Source of the DNA: Enterococcus devriesei
GTDB taxonomy: Bacteria; Bacillota; Bacilli; Lactobacillales; Enterococcaceae
NCBI RefSeq assembly: GCF_001885905.1
Contig: NZ_JXKM01000002.1
Coordinates: forward strand, 238,258 to 302,257
Direction: 5' to 3'
DNA length: 64,000 nucleotides
The stretch's first letter is position 1; each line of letters opens with the position of its first letter. The notes under the pieces were generated by a model. That model was not told the DNA's origin and did not search any database. It saw only the letters and a program-made list of their open reading frames with translations. Shown here piece after piece: positions 51,390 through 59,914 of the stretch. Both the position numbers and the translations under genes were made by a program.

Positions 51390-51432
51390 ATGATCGTGCA
51401 GTCTTTCTTATAAGAACTAGGAGGAAAATAAT

Positions 51433-52773
51433 TTGCGTCATGATGGAAGAAGTGTCCAACAATTAAGACCAATAACAATTGAGACAAACGTGTTTAAGCA
51501 CCCTGAAGGCTCTGTAGTGATCGCTTTTGGTGACACGAAGGTGATTTGTTCTGCGACCTTGGAAGACTCCGTACCGCCGTTTCTACGTGGTAGTGAGACA
51601 GGCTGGGTCACAGCAGAATACAGTATGTTGCCACGAGCAACGAATACGCGTAATCGACGAGAGAGCGCGAAAGGAAAGTTAAGCGGTCGTACGATGGAAA
51701 TCCAACGTTTGATTGGTCGTTCCTTACGAGCAGTGATCGATTTAGAAAAATTAGGCGAACGCAGTATTATTGTGGATTGTGATGTGATCCAAGCAGACGG
51801 GGGTACACGAACAGCGAGTATTACCGGCGGATTCGTTGCTTTACGCTTAGCAATCAATAAATTATTAGCCAGTGGAGAATTGACCGAAGATCCAATTAAC
51901 GAACATTTGGCAGCCATCAGCGTTGGTATTTTGCCTGACGGGACTGTAGTGACTGACTTAGACTATCAAGAGGATTCTGCTGCCGCGGTGGATATGAATC
52001 TAGTCATGACCGAATCAGGCCGCTTTGTTGAGATTCAAGGAACCGGAGAAGAAGGGACCTTTGATGATACCGAGTTGAACGCGTTGATTTTACATGGTAA
52101 AACAGCGATTGAGGAATTGATTGCTGAACAAAAAACGGCGCTCTATGAAGCGGTGGCCCCCACTGAAGGTAGAACTATCGTGATCGCTACGAGAAATCCA
52201 GGAAAAGCGAAAGAATTTGCTGCAATGTTTGCTAAAGATGGTTATCAAGTCAAAACCTTATTGGATTACCCAGAGCTACCAGACGTTGAGGAAACCGGTA
52301 AGACCTTTGAAGAGAATGCGCGCTTAAAAGCTGAAACGATTGCTCAGCTGATTAAACAGCCAGTCTTAGCCGATGATTCTGGTCTAGTAGTGGATGCATT
52401 AAACGGGATGCCTGGCATCTTTTCTGCTCGCTTTGCAGGAGAACGGAAAAGTGATGCCGCAAATAACGCTAAGCTGTTACATGAATTGACCGATGTGCCA
52501 GATGAGAAGCGAACCGCGCATTTTCATTGCACCTTAGTTTTTGCGGCACCGCAAAAAGAAAGCTTGGTAGTTGAGGCAGACTGGAATGGTCGGATTGGCC
52601 GCATCCCACAAGGGGATAACGGCTTTGGCTATGATCCATTGTTTATCGTACCGGAATTTAATAAAACCTCCGCTGAATTGACAGGGGAAGAAAAGAATCA
52701 ACTTAGTCATCGAGGAATGGCTGTGAGAAAGCTAGAAAAAGTTTGGAAGAACTGGTTGGAGGAAAATGAATGA
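51433..52773 (+). CDS. Fused ribonuclease PH and XTP/dITP diphosphatase (Rph-RdgB)
   Basis: A 446-residue two-domain enzyme. Residues about 1-240 are RNase PH ([46 protein letters not shown]). Residues about 246-446 are the Ham1/RdgB pyrophosphatase ([41 protein letters not shown]), which removes inosine or xanthosine triphosphates. Translation starts at TTG 51433 behind AGGAGG. The fusion is, from memory, usual in enterococci and a few relatives. Coupled to the phosphodiesterase gene by ATGA. Confidence 0.95.
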   Translation: MRHDGRSVQQLRPITIETNVFKHPEGSVVIAFGDTKVICSATLEDSVPPFLRGSETGWVTAEYSMLPRATNTRNRRESAKGKLSGRTMEIQRLIGRSLRAVIDLEKLGERSIIVDCDVIQADGGTRTASITGGFVALRLAINKLLASGELTEDPINEHLAAISVGILPDGTVVTDLDYQEDSAAAVDMNLVMTESGRFVEIQGTGEEGTFDDTELNALILHGKTAIEELIAEQKTALYEAVAPTEGRTIVIATRNPGKAKEFAAMFAKDGYQVKTLLDYPELPDVEETGKTFEENARLKAETIAQLIKQPVLADDSGLVVDALNGMPGIFSARFAGERKSDAANNAKLLHELTDVPDEKRTAHFHCTLVFAAPQKESLVVEADWNGRIGRIPQGDNGFGYDPLFIVPEFNKTSAELTGEEKNQLSHRGMAVRKLEKVWKNWLEENE

Positions 52774-53282
52774 AGTATTTAGTCGTTAGCGACAATCACG
52801 GTGATCGTAATATTTTGGTAGAAATCGTTAATCGCTATGTCGGAACAGTGGATCATATGTTCCATTGCGGAGATTCAGAGTTGAAAGCCAGTGACGAGCT
52901 GTGGGAACATTTTACAGTTGTCAGCGGAAATTGCGATTATGACCCGGAATACAAAATGGAGCAAGTCGTAACTATTGGACAAGATGTGATCTACATGACG
53001 CATGGACACCGGTCAAATGTGCGCTTTGGTTTGACGATGCTGTCCTTGCAAGCGCAAGAAGCGGGAGCAAATATCGCGTTATTCGGTCACATTCATCAAG
53101 CCGTTGCAGAAATGGATCAAAAAATGCTGTTCGTGAATCCTGGCAGTATTTCGCAGCCACGGGGACCAGTACAAATTCCCAGCTATGCAATTATCGACAG
53201 CGAAGAGGCGGGTTACCATATTCAATTTTATAACCGCGCCCATCAAGCCATTGAAGAATTAGCTGCAGATTTTTCTCGATAG
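52770..53282 (+). CDS. YfcE/MJ0936-family metallophosphoesterase
   Basis: A 170-residue calcineurin-like phosphodiesterase. The metal motifs are in order: [26 protein letters not shown] and FGHIH. Size and sequence match YfcE/YsnB. It overlaps the RNase PH-RdgB gene by four bases; this gene pair recurs in Firmicutes. Physiological substrate is unknown. Confidence 0.9.
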   Translation: MKYLVVSDNHGDRNILVEIVNRYVGTVDHMFHCGDSELKASDELWEHFTVVSGNCDYDPEYKMEQVVTIGQDVIYMTHGHRSNVRFGLTMLSLQAQEAGANIALFGHIHQAVAEMDQKMLFVNPGSISQPRGPVQIPSYAIIDSEEAGYHIQFYNRAHQAIEELAADFSR

Positions 53283-53374
53283 TTTGTAATTTTTATTTAA
53301 TATTAGCAAAAATAACGCTTTCCCTTTTTAGGTAAGGTAAAATGAGAATGAGTAAATGAGAACGGAGGCGCCAT

Positions 53375-53866
53375 ATGATTAGTCCCACAGTTGAACAATT
53401 GATGAAGGACCATAAAGAAACCATGATGATCCCAGGAGAGAATGTTGCGACCGTGATGAAAGAACATCCGCTTGAACATGCGCTCTTGCTTTTATCACAA
53501 GCGGGCTATTCAACGATCCCCGTGTTGGATAGAGAAGATCATTTTGTTGGCTTATTGAGCTTGAATGATATTGTAAAAAAAATGATGGGCATCGATGGTA
53601 TTGATACATCCACTTTAAGTGAATATAGCGTGGCTGATGTGATGAAAACCGATGTTGCTGTCATGCGTGAAGATGCCGACTTGGAAGATATATTGCATCT
53701 CGTGGTTGATTCTGCGTTTTTACCAGTGATTGACAAGGCCGGTATTTTTCAAGGTATTGTGACCCGACGAGAAATTTTAAAAGCAGTAAATTATACCTTC
53801 CATGCTTTAGGTAGAAAAAGTCAGGCAGCGACGAAGGTTTTACTGCATAGCCATTCACCAAAGTAA
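53375..53866 (+). CDS. cbpB: Tandem CBS-domain protein, c-di-AMP-binding CbpB/DarB type
   Basis: A 163-residue protein made of two CBS motifs (about 18-75 and 83-140). AGYSTIPVLDREDHFVGLLSLNDIVK and SAFLPVIDKAGIFQGIVTRREIL are recognisable halves. In Listeria and Bacillus this short form binds c-di-AMP and in its free state stimulates the (p)ppGpp enzyme Rel. CGGAGGCG precedes the ATG. It follows the phosphodiesterase gene by 93 bp, probably with its own promoter. Confidence 0.85.
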   Translation: MISPTVEQLMKDHKETMMIPGENVATVMKEHPLEHALLLLSQAGYSTIPVLDREDHFVGLLSLNDIVKKMMGIDGIDTSTLSEYSVADVMKTDVAVMREDADLEDILHLVVDSAFLPVIDKAGIFQGIVTRREILKAVNYTFHALGRKSQAATKVLLHSHSPK

Positions 53867-53891
53867 AAGATCCTGGAAAGGGTCTTTTTTT
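53866..53891 (+). terminator. Intrinsic terminator of cbpB
   Basis: AAAGATCC and GGGTCTTT (one G-U) with T7. Confidence 0.78.
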
Positions 53892-53934
53892 CTTGCTTTA
53901 ACAAGTCAGCTTACTTGTTTCCGATACAGAACAA

Positions 53935-53964
53935 TTGACAGACACAAAGCCCGTGTGCTATTTT
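53935..53964 (+). promoter_or_regulatory. Promoter of rpsN2
   Basis: Perfect TTGACA (53935-53940) and weak TATTTT (53959-53964), 18-bp spacing. The predicted start lies near 53971, directly in front of the Zur-like operator. Confidence 0.55.
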
Positions 53965-53975
53965 TATCAAGTGTT

Positions 53976-53998
53976 TAAAATGAAATGATTACGATTAA
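53976..53998 (+). promoter_or_regulatory. Putative Zur operator of rpsN2
   Basis: The right half ATTACGATTAA matches the Bacillus Zur half-site in 10 of 11 positions; the left half TAAAATGAAAT matches in 8 of 11; spacing is one base, as in the consensus. The operator covers about +5 to +27, a normal place for repression. Site similarity is seen directly; zinc control is inferred from the B. subtilis model. Confidence 0.65.
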
Positions 53999-54034
53999 GC
54001 TCGATTAAATAATAAAATGAAAAGGAGCAATGAT

Positions 54035-54304
54035 ATGGCAAAAAAATCAAAGATTGTTAAAATGCAAAAACAACAGGCGTTGATCCAACAATATGCAGAG
54101 CAACGTTTAGCGTTAAAAGCCGCAGGCGACTATGAAGGTTTAGCAAAATTACCACGCGATTCAAATCCCAATCGTTTGAAAAACCGCGATCAAATCGATG
54201 GCCGACCAAGAGGCTATATGCGTAAATTTGGAATGTCCCGGATAAAATTCCGTGAGTTGGCTCATCAAGGACATATTCCTGGTGTTAAAAAAGCTAGTTG
54301 GTAA
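54035..54304 (+). CDS. rpsN2: 30S ribosomal protein S14, zinc-independent paralog
   Basis: An 89-residue S14 of the C-minus type: it has no CxxC pairs, whereas the housekeeping zinc form in Firmicutes is about 61 residues with four cysteines. [32 protein letters not shown] is the conserved S14 body (split here across positions 45-75). It replaces the zinc form when zinc is scarce. AAAGGAG lies about eight bases before ATG 54035. A Zur-like box lies in the promoter. Confidence 0.93.
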   Translation: MAKKSKIVKMQKQQALIQQYAEQRLALKAAGDYEGLAKLPRDSNPNRLKNRDQIDGRPRGYMRKFGMSRIKFRELAHQGHIPGVKKASW

Positions 54305-54321
54305 CACTTAATCAAAGAATA

Positions 54322-54358
54322 AAAAGGCGACGTATGAAAAATTCATACGTCGCCTTTT
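54322..54358. terminator. Bidirectional terminator between rpsN2 and mscS
   Basis: AAAAGGCGACGTATGAA and TTCATACGTCGCCTTTT, a 17-bp perfect stem with a 3-nt loop. Confidence 0.9.
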
Positions 54359-54359
54359 G

Positions 54360-55274
54360 CTATTTTCCAGTCAAAATTGGATTGCTTGGAATGGCAAAGC
54401 CATGTTCATGAAGTGTCTTTACGTAGGCTGTCAAAAACTCTTCCTGCAATTTGTATTGCTTCCCATTCGTCACATACATGATTGTTCGAATCGCATAATT
54501 ACTATTGCCTAAATCCACCATCCCAAAAAGATCGGGACCGTCAAATATCTCAGCTTTAAATTGTTCAGCTAATTTTTGATTTGCTTCGTCAATTAATTGA
54601 CTAATTTGGTCGTAGCCTTCATCCGGTTGGATTCGAACGTCTACTTTGACTTGCATATGAGCGCGAGAAAGGTTACTGATCGTCGTGATGTTACGATTCG
54701 GAACAAAGTGAACCGTTCCGTCAGCGGATTTCATTTGCAGCATTCGGATTCCTACAGAAGTTACCGTGCCTTCAATTTGCCGATCAACTAGGCGAATGTA
54801 GTCACCAACATCAATTTGTTGCTCCATGATAATGAAGAAACCAGTAATGATGTCATTCGTAAATCCCTGAGCGCCTAAGCCAATCGCGATTCCGGCAATT
54901 CCTGCTCCAGCTAATAGTGAGCCAACGGGAATACCTAGCGTATCTAGAATCGAGTATAAGAAAAAGAACAGTAGCGTGTAAGAAAAAATATTCGCTGCCA
55001 ATGCGTGGAGCGTTTCGATTCGGGTCGCGTTATCAGCCATTTTTTTCTTTTGGCGTTCAAAGGATTGATTGATTAAAAAGGTGCCGACTTTACGAATTAA
55101 AAAGAACAGCACTAAGACTACGATAATGGTGATACCTTTCTGGATAACGACAGAAAAGACATGATCCCAATCAACCGACTGCCAATACTTCTGCCAAGCG
55201 CTAAGCTGCTGGGTTGCTTGATCGACGACGTTCGTGTTGCTGGAATCTACTGTTTGAGATGCATTTAAAAACAT
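54360..55274 (-). CDS. Small-conductance mechanosensitive channel (MscS family)
   Basis: A 304-residue membrane channel that releases solutes upon hypo-osmotic shock. Three transmembrane helices lie at about 45-65, 90-110 and 118-145. The pore helix GAGIAGIAIGLGAQGFTNDIITGF has the Gly/Ala packing pattern. The beta domain (about 155-225) shows QIDVGDYIRLVDRQIEGTV. The YkuT-like branch of Bacilli has the same layout. An N-terminal polar stretch of about 25 residues precedes the first helix. Confidence 0.9.
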   Translation of the reverse strand: MFLNASQTVDSSNTNVVDQATQQLSAWQKYWQSVDWDHVFSVVIQKGITIIVVLVLFFLIRKVGTFLINQSFERQKKKMADNATRIETLHALAANIFSYTLLFFFLYSILDTLGIPVGSLLAGAGIAGIAIGLGAQGFTNDIITGFFIIMEQQIDVGDYIRLVDRQIEGTVTSVGIRMLQMKSADGTVHFVPNRNITTISNLSRAHMQVKVDVRIQPDEGYDQISQLIDEANQKLAEQFKAEIFDGPDLFGMVDLGNSNYAIRTIMYVTNGKQYKLQEEFLTAYVKTLHEHGFAIPSNPILTGK

Positions 55275-55422
55275 AAGCCACTCCTTGAGATTAATAAAAT
55301 TAGTTTAACAATCTTTTGAAAATCTGTCGACTGAAGAAAATGATTTTAGAAAAACCTAAAAAATCATGACAAGGAAGGAAGAAAGTGATAGACTAGCTTT
55401 TAAATAAGAAGGAGATGATATA

Positions 55423-56436
55423 ATGGTGAATATAAAATGGGAAGAATTAGGTTTTGATTATATCAAGACGCCTTTTCGCTATATTTCTCATTGGAAAAAC
55501 GGTCAATGGGAGAATGGCGTATTAACAGAGGATAATACGATCACCATTAATGAAGGCTCGACTTGTCTCCATTACGGACAGGAATGTTTCGAAGGATTGA
55601 AGGCTTATCGCCGAGAAGATGGGCAGATCAATCTCTTTCGACCGGATGAAAATGCGAAACGGTTAAATAAAAGTGCTGCACGGATGCAGATGCCTGAGGT
55701 ACCGACAGAAATGTTTATCGATGCTGTTAAACAAGTCGTCAAAGCCAATGAAGAATACGTGCCACCTTTTGGGACCGGTGCGACACTTTATTTGCGACCG
55801 TATTTAATTGGGGTAGGACCGAATATCGGAATCGTACCTGCGCCAGAATATATCTTTAGTGTTTTTTGTATGCCTGTTGGTCCGTATTTTAAAGGTGGCT
55901 TGACACCAAGTAACTTTGTTGTTTCTGAATACGATCGTGCGGCGCCTTACGGAACCGGGGCAGCAAAAGTCGGGGGAAATTATGCGGCTAGTTTATTACC
56001 AGGTCAGATCGCTCACGATCGCTCATTTTCTGATTGTATTTACTTAGATCCAGCGACCCATACAAAAATTGAAGAAGTCGGCTCGGCGAACTTTTTTGGG
56101 ATCACTCATGACAACCAATTCATTACACCCAAGTCACCGTCGATCTTACCAAGTATCACGAAATATTCTTTGCTTTATTTGGCGCAGGAACGCTTTGGCT
56201 TAGAAGCGCTCGAAGGAGATGTTCGCTTGGATGAGTTGGATAAATTCGCTGAAGCCGGAGCCTGTGGGACGGCGGCAATCATCGCTCCAATCGCCGGAAT
56301 TCAAAATGGTGAAGACTTCCATGTATTCTACAGTGAAACAGAGACAGGTCCAGTGACGAAAAAATTATATGATGAATTAGTTGGTATTCAATTTGGCACG
56401 GTAGAGGCACCTGAGGGTTGGGTTTTTGAAGTTTGA
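55423..56436 (+). CDS. ilvE: Branched-chain amino acid aminotransferase
   Basis: A 337-residue PLP fold-IV transaminase. LHYGQECFEGLKAYR, LYLRPYLIGVGPNIG and the cofactor Lys in GTGAAKVGGNYAAS (about residue 189) define it, and FGITHDNQFITPKSPSILPS completes the site. It interconverts Leu/Ile/Val and their 2-keto acids. AAGGAGATG precedes ATG 55423. No other branched-chain pathway gene is adjacent; azlCD is elsewhere in the window. Confidence 0.94.
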   Translation: MVNIKWEELGFDYIKTPFRYISHWKNGQWENGVLTEDNTITINEGSTCLHYGQECFEGLKAYRREDGQINLFRPDENAKRLNKSAARMQMPEVPTEMFIDAVKQVVKANEEYVPPFGTGATLYLRPYLIGVGPNIGIVPAPEYIFSVFCMPVGPYFKGGLTPSNFVVSEYDRAAPYGTGAAKVGGNYAASLLPGQIAHDRSFSDCIYLDPATHTKIEEVGSANFFGITHDNQFITPKSPSILPSITKYSLLYLAQERFGLEALEGDVRLDELDKFAEAGACGTAAIIAPIAGIQNGEDFHVFYSETETGPVTKKLYDELVGIQFGTVEAPEGWVFEV

Positions 56437-56460
56437 TGGGAAAAGAAATAGAGGAGAAAA

Positions 56461-56616
56461 ATGGATATCGTCTGGAATATTTTAGCAGTATTAAGTATCC
56501 TATTCTTGATTCTATGGATTTTTCTGGCCCGCATTCATTATCAAAAGAGCACAATTGATTCTTCGATGAAACGAATTTTTCATGCGATGTTGATGGCCTT
56601 TTTGGATATCTTTTAA
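56461..56616 (+). CDS. Small single-helix membrane protein
   Basis: A 51-residue protein (MDIVWNILAVLSILFLILWIF as the helix) with a basic/amphipathic tail ending MAFLDIF. AGAGGAG lies five to six bases before the ATG, a good ribosome site. It starts 24 bp after ilvE and is followed by a terminator, so it is probably the last gene of the ilvE transcript. Not a recognised family. Confidence 0.65.
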   Translation: MDIVWNILAVLSILFLILWIFLARIHYQKSTIDSSMKRIFHAMLMAFLDIF

Positions 56617-56652
56617 AAAAAATCGTCCCTCACAAGGAGAGACGATTTTTTT
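56615..56652. terminator. Intrinsic terminator after ilvE and the small membrane gene (bidirectional)
   Basis: A-run, AATCGTC, loop, GACGATT, T-run. It can also end the VOC gene on the minus strand. Confidence 0.8.
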
Positions 56653-57034
56653 ATGCTGTGATTTCGATTTGATTTTCTTCTGGTCCTAAAATACAGCTTT
56701 CGTAGTAGCCGTCACCGGTGGTTCGTGGGCCTGACAACACTTGATACCCGTCGGCTGCCAAATGAGCGGTAATGGTGTCTACAGCTTCTTTTGAACCTAG
56801 TGAAAAGGCCAGATGGGTATAGCCAGTAAGAAAAGCAGCTGTTTCTTTCTCGATCATTTCCGGACGAGTCATCAGTTCTAGACGAGCACCGTCAGAAAAG
56901 CTTAAAAAATAAGTCCGTAAGCCAGTTTTTGGATTATGATATTGGTCATTACTGGTCGCCTCAAAATAGGTTTCAAAAAAAGTTTTGGCTGACTCTAGAT
57001 CCTTTACATACATCGCAACGTGTTCGATTTTCAT
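56651..57034 (-). CDS. VOC-family (glyoxalase-like) protein
   Basis: A 127-residue vicinal-oxygen-chelate protein with two beta-alpha-beta-beta-beta modules: IEHVAMYVKDLESAKTFFETYF and YTHLAFSLGSKEAVDTI. Metal ligand candidates His-4, Glu-53 region, His-75 and Glu near the C-terminus (CILGPEENQIEI) are in the usual places. AAAGGAG precedes the ATG. Lactoylglutathione lyase or fosfomycin-type activity cannot be distinguished. Confidence 0.85.
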   Translation of the reverse strand: MKIEHVAMYVKDLESAKTFFETYFEATSNDQYHNPKTGLRTYFLSFSDGARLELMTRPEMIEKETAAFLTGYTHLAFSLGSKEAVDTITAHLAADGYQVLSGPRTTGDGYYESCILGPEENQIEITA

Positions 57035-57142
57035 AAAAAGCTCCTTTTTATTTTAAGTGTAACACAAGAAAGCGAAATCTGTTTTAAGACGCGCAATCAT
57101 TCCCCACAGTCGAAAAGTTAGACAGCTATCTCTGCTAAAAGA

Positions 57143-57280
57143 AATCATTTTTCAAAAAACTTGAAAAATGATTACTATCTTCGTCACGCATACGATCGGA
57201 CTAAACTGTCTAATCGTTAACTTGGTGATAGCACATTATTAGTTTTTATCCATGATGATATTGCCAAAAGTCCGACTCGC
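57143..57280 (-). repeat. Terminator-adjacent structured repeat, copy C
   Basis: Read on the minus strand it starts directly after the fabI terminator T7. Pair TCGGACT/AGTCCGA (57269-57275 with 57196-57202), a two-pair compensated version of A and B. Core 57175-57208. 3' hairpin AATCATTTTTCAA with its complement (57143-57155, 57161-57173). Confidence 0.65.
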
Positions 57281-57310
57281 AAAAAAAGACGTGCTGAATT
57301 TCAGCACGTC
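57281..57310 (-). terminator. Intrinsic terminator of fabI
   Basis: GACGTGCTGA/TCAGCACGTC, 10 bp with T7 on the minus strand. Confidence 0.9.
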
Positions 57311-57317
57311 TAACTGT

Positions 57318-58073
57318 TTAACTTAAGTGAACACCTTTATCAACGTAGATCACGTCACCGATGATTCCAGTTGCCAAAGGACTTAGCAAGAAGGCACAAG
57401 AATTGCCGACTTCTTCAATTGTCACAGCTACTTTGTCTGGTGTCCGTTCTTCTGAAAGACTTAATAATGATTGGTAATCTTTCACGCCTGTAACAGCCAA
57501 GGTTTTGATAGCTCCGGCAGAGATCGCATTGACTCGAATATTTTTTGGAGCTAGTTCAGTTGCAAGGTAACGAACTTCAGCTTCTAAAGCCGCTTTAGCG
57601 ATACCCATCATGTTGTAGTTTGGAATCGAACGTTCAGACCCCATGTAAGTCATAGTGACAATGCTGCCGCCTTCAGTCATTAATGGCGCCGCATATTTTG
57701 AAACAGCTAATAATGAATAAGCACTGATATCTTGCGCTAATTGGAAGCCGTCTCGGGTAATTTCGGTTACGTTACCTGAAAGCTCTTCTTTGTTAGCAAA
57801 AGCAATCGAATGAACTAAACCATCAATTGTATCAAATTTTTCTTTGATTGCCGCAAAAGCTTCAGCAATTTTTTCATCGCTAGCCACATCAAGCTCAAAC
57901 ATATGTGCATCTTCGCCCACTAATTTGACTAAATTTTTCTTCATGCGGTCGTTTTGGTACGTGTAAATAATTTCGGCTCCTTGATCAGCGATGGCTTTAG
58001 CACATCCCCAGGCAATACTTTTTTTATTGGCTACACCTGTCACGATAATTTTTTTTCCAGCTAAAATAGACAT
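57318..58073 (-). CDS. fabI: Enoyl-ACP reductase (NADH), FabI
   Basis: A 251-residue short-chain dehydrogenase of fatty-acid synthesis. The N-terminal cofactor motif is VTGVANKKSIAWGCAKA. The catalytic YNMMGIAK (Tyr-x6-Lys) appears near residue 156, and SAGAIKTLA follows. ATG 58073 has GGAGTG about 11 bases upstream; the extension to 58145 lies in AT-rich sequence. It is divergent from a FabZ-like gene. A terminator and repeat element lie at its 3' end. Confidence 0.94.
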   Translation of the reverse strand: MSILAGKKIIVTGVANKKSIAWGCAKAIADQGAEIIYTYQNDRMKKNLVKLVGEDAHMFELDVASDEKIAEAFAAIKEKFDTIDGLVHSIAFANKEELSGNVTEITRDGFQLAQDISAYSLLAVSKYAAPLMTEGGSIVTMTYMGSERSIPNYNMMGIAKAALEAEVRYLATELAPKNIRVNAISAGAIKTLAVTGVKDYQSLLSLSEERTPDKVAVTIEEVGNSCAFLLSPLATGIIGDVIYVDKGVHLS

Positions 58074-58235
58074 TAAATGACACACTCCTAAATAATATAA
58101 AAAATAATATGCTCTCATTATGTTGGAAAAAGCTTTGATTGTCAAACTATTTTTTTAGATATTCGTTAACACCTTGATTAAACCATTAGAATATGATAGT
58201 TTGATAATCAAATAAAATATTCATTGAGGTGCAAA

Positions 58236-58682
58236 ATGGAAAAAATTATGAATGTCGAAGAAATTATGGCTGCGATCCCAAATCGCTTTCCCATTTACTA
58301 TTTAGATGCAGTCACAGAATTTGAAGATGAGAAGCATATTACGGCGATGAAAAATCTAACGATGAACGAAGATTTTTTTCAAGGTTATTTCCCTGGCGAA
58401 CCGATTATGCCTGGAACATTAATTGTTGAAGCATTGGCGCAAGCAGGTTCCTTACTGATTTTGAAATCCGCAGCCTTTGAAGGGAAGACCGCCTACATCG
58501 GCGGCATCAACAAAGCCAACTTTTTAGAATTTGTTCGCCCAGGCGATACTTTGTTTTTGAATTTTGATATCCAAAAAATTAAAGGTCCGGTTGGAACAGC
58601 GAAAGCGTGGGCAACGGTGGAAGATAAAACGGTCACCGAATGTGAATTCACCTTCATCGTGGGGGATAAAGAACAAAAATAA
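58236..58682 (+). CDS. FabZ-like hot-dog protein lacking the catalytic histidine
   Basis: A 148-residue hot-dog-fold protein close to 3-hydroxyacyl-ACP dehydratases. IPNRFPIYYLDAV replaces the usual LPHRYPFLLVDRV. In FFQGYFPGEPIMPG a Tyr stands where FabZ has the active-site His (QGHFPG), while the catalytic Glu in LIVEALAQ is kept. The codon is TAT, clearly read. It could be inactive as a dehydratase, act as a thioesterase- or regulator-like relative, or be a specialised enzyme. ATG 58236 follows GAGGTG. It is divergent from fabI, with a shared promoter region of 160 bp. Confidence 0.8.
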   Translation: MEKIMNVEEIMAAIPNRFPIYYLDAVTEFEDEKHITAMKNLTMNEDFFQGYFPGEPIMPGTLIVEALAQAGSLLILKSAAFEGKTAYIGGINKANFLEFVRPGDTLFLNFDIQKIKGPVGTAKAWATVEDKTVTECEFTFIVGDKEQK

Positions 58683-58691
58683 ATACAAAAT

Positions 58692-58718
58692 AGAGGCTGG
58701 CCGTAATGGCGAGCCTCT
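58692..58718. terminator. Hairpin between the FabZ-like and cyclophilin genes
   Basis: AGAGGCT and AGCCTCT with inner GCC/GGC pairing; the T-tract is poor, so termination may be weak. Confidence 0.5.
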
Positions 58719-58724
58719 TACTTG

Positions 58725-59471
58725 TTATTTAGGTTCTTGCAATACTTTTACTTCGCTAACCTTTACTGGATCGGTTGGGGTTGATTTTTCGCCAGATCCG
58801 CCATCTTTAACTTCACCATCAGCGATTTTATCGACAACGTCCATGCCTTCAGTAACCTGACCAAAAACCGTATACTCACCATCAAGTTGAGGAGCGCCGC
58901 CCTTTTTGTAAGCGTCGATGATTTTCTCTGGGTAATACTGGATCGCTAAACCATCACTAACATCTTCTTTGTTGGTAACAATGAAGAATTGACTGCCATT
59001 GCTACTGCGAGATTCAGCTCGGGCCATTGAAAGAGCACCGCGAATATTATAAAGCTGGTTAGAGGTTTCCGTTTTGAAGCCTTTTTTCCAAATGCTTTCG
59101 CCGCCAGTACCGTCGCCTTTAGGATCTCCGCCTTGAATCATAAAATCTTTGATCACGCGGTGGAAAGGAGTGTCCTTATAATAACCATCTTTTGCATGCT
59201 TAACGAAATTTTCTACCGCTTTAGGGGCTTGTTTAGGGAACAATTTGATCTTAACGTTCCCTTCAGTCGTTACTAACTCTACAAGATACTCATCATCAGT
59301 AACTTTGTTATCAAGCTGGGGCAACGCTACTTTATTTAGATTTACACTGGATTCAGTGGTTTTTGCAGAACTTTCCTTTGTATCATTTGTTGCGCTATCA
59401 CTTTTGCAAGCAGTAAATAGGCCAAGTGCTAAAACTAAGCTTGCGCTGATCATTACTTTTTTTAATTGCAT
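58725..59471 (-). CDS. Lipoprotein peptidyl-prolyl cis-trans isomerase (cyclophilin type)
   Basis: A 248-residue exported cyclophilin. Signal MQLKKVMISASLVLALGLF and lipobox FTAC (Cys about 22) give a lipid anchor. The isomerase domain (about 65-245) has FHRVIKDFMIQGGDPKGDGTGG with the catalytic Arg, and GALSMARAES and SQFFIV. It folds exported proteins at the membrane face. AAGGAG precedes the ATG. Confidence 0.93.
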   Translation of the reverse strand: MQLKKVMISASLVLALGLFTACKSDSATNDTKESSAKTTESSVNLNKVALPQLDNKVTDDEYLVELVTTEGNVKIKLFPKQAPKAVENFVKHAKDGYYKDTPFHRVIKDFMIQGGDPKGDGTGGESIWKKGFKTETSNQLYNIRGALSMARAESRSSNGSQFFIVTNKEDVSDGLAIQYYPEKIIDAYKKGGAPQLDGEYTVFGQVTEGMDVVDKIADGEVKDGGSGEKSTPTDPVKVSEVKVLQEPK

Positions 59472-59737
59472 AAAATTCTCCTTTTAAACTTATTATCATC
59501 CCTATGATAACAAACTTTTAATGGACTTCCTATGAAAAAAAGGTGACTTTTATTTCAAAAAATTTATACATACTTCTAGTAATTAGATTTAGAACGATTT
59601 TATAGAAATTGAAGAAAAAATACTGTTTACGAAAATTAATATTGCTTTAAATAGAATCTCGATCGATGGTTTACGTTTTTTTGGGGCAAGGGGATAGATT
59701 TGAGAAAAATAAAATGCAGCTAGCACATAATAAGGAG

Positions 59738-59860
59738 GCATTTTTATGAAAATACTTCCACTTCCGTACACCTATCATTAGGCTAAACGGTATGTTCATC
59801 ATCAGCTCAAATAGTTTATGAAAACCTCGAGCCAAAGACACTGAAAAAGGCAGCACTCGC
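59738..59860 (-). repeat. Terminator-adjacent structured repeat, copy D (divergent)
   Basis: Read on the minus strand it starts with GCGAGTGCTGCC right after the gap terminator T-tract. Core around 59757-59790 (GTTTAGCCTAATGATAGG). 3' hairpin GTATTTT/AAAATGC with a wobble that pairs only in minus-strand RNA. The long-range pair seen in A-C is not clear here. Confidence 0.5.
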
Positions 59861-59889
59861 AAAAAAAAGAGATCGAATGAACGATCTCC
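59861..59889 (-). terminator. Intrinsic terminator of gap
   Basis: GAGATCG/CGATCTC hairpin followed by T8 on the minus strand. Confidence 0.85.
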
Positions 59890-59914
59890 TTTAAAAATTC
59901 AATATTTATCTATT

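Larger units (their letters stand above)
59472..59914. other. Intergenic region upstream of the cyclophilin gene and downstream of gap
   Basis: Contains repeat copy D (59738-59860) and the gap terminator. The remainder, 59490-59735, is AT-rich without a supported gene; overlapping small frames on the minus strand have no ribosome site. Confidence 0.5.

Noticed and set aside
59671-59862. 63-codon minus-strand frame in repeat copy D
   Set aside because: It covers the non-coding repeat, and related copies keep no reading frame.
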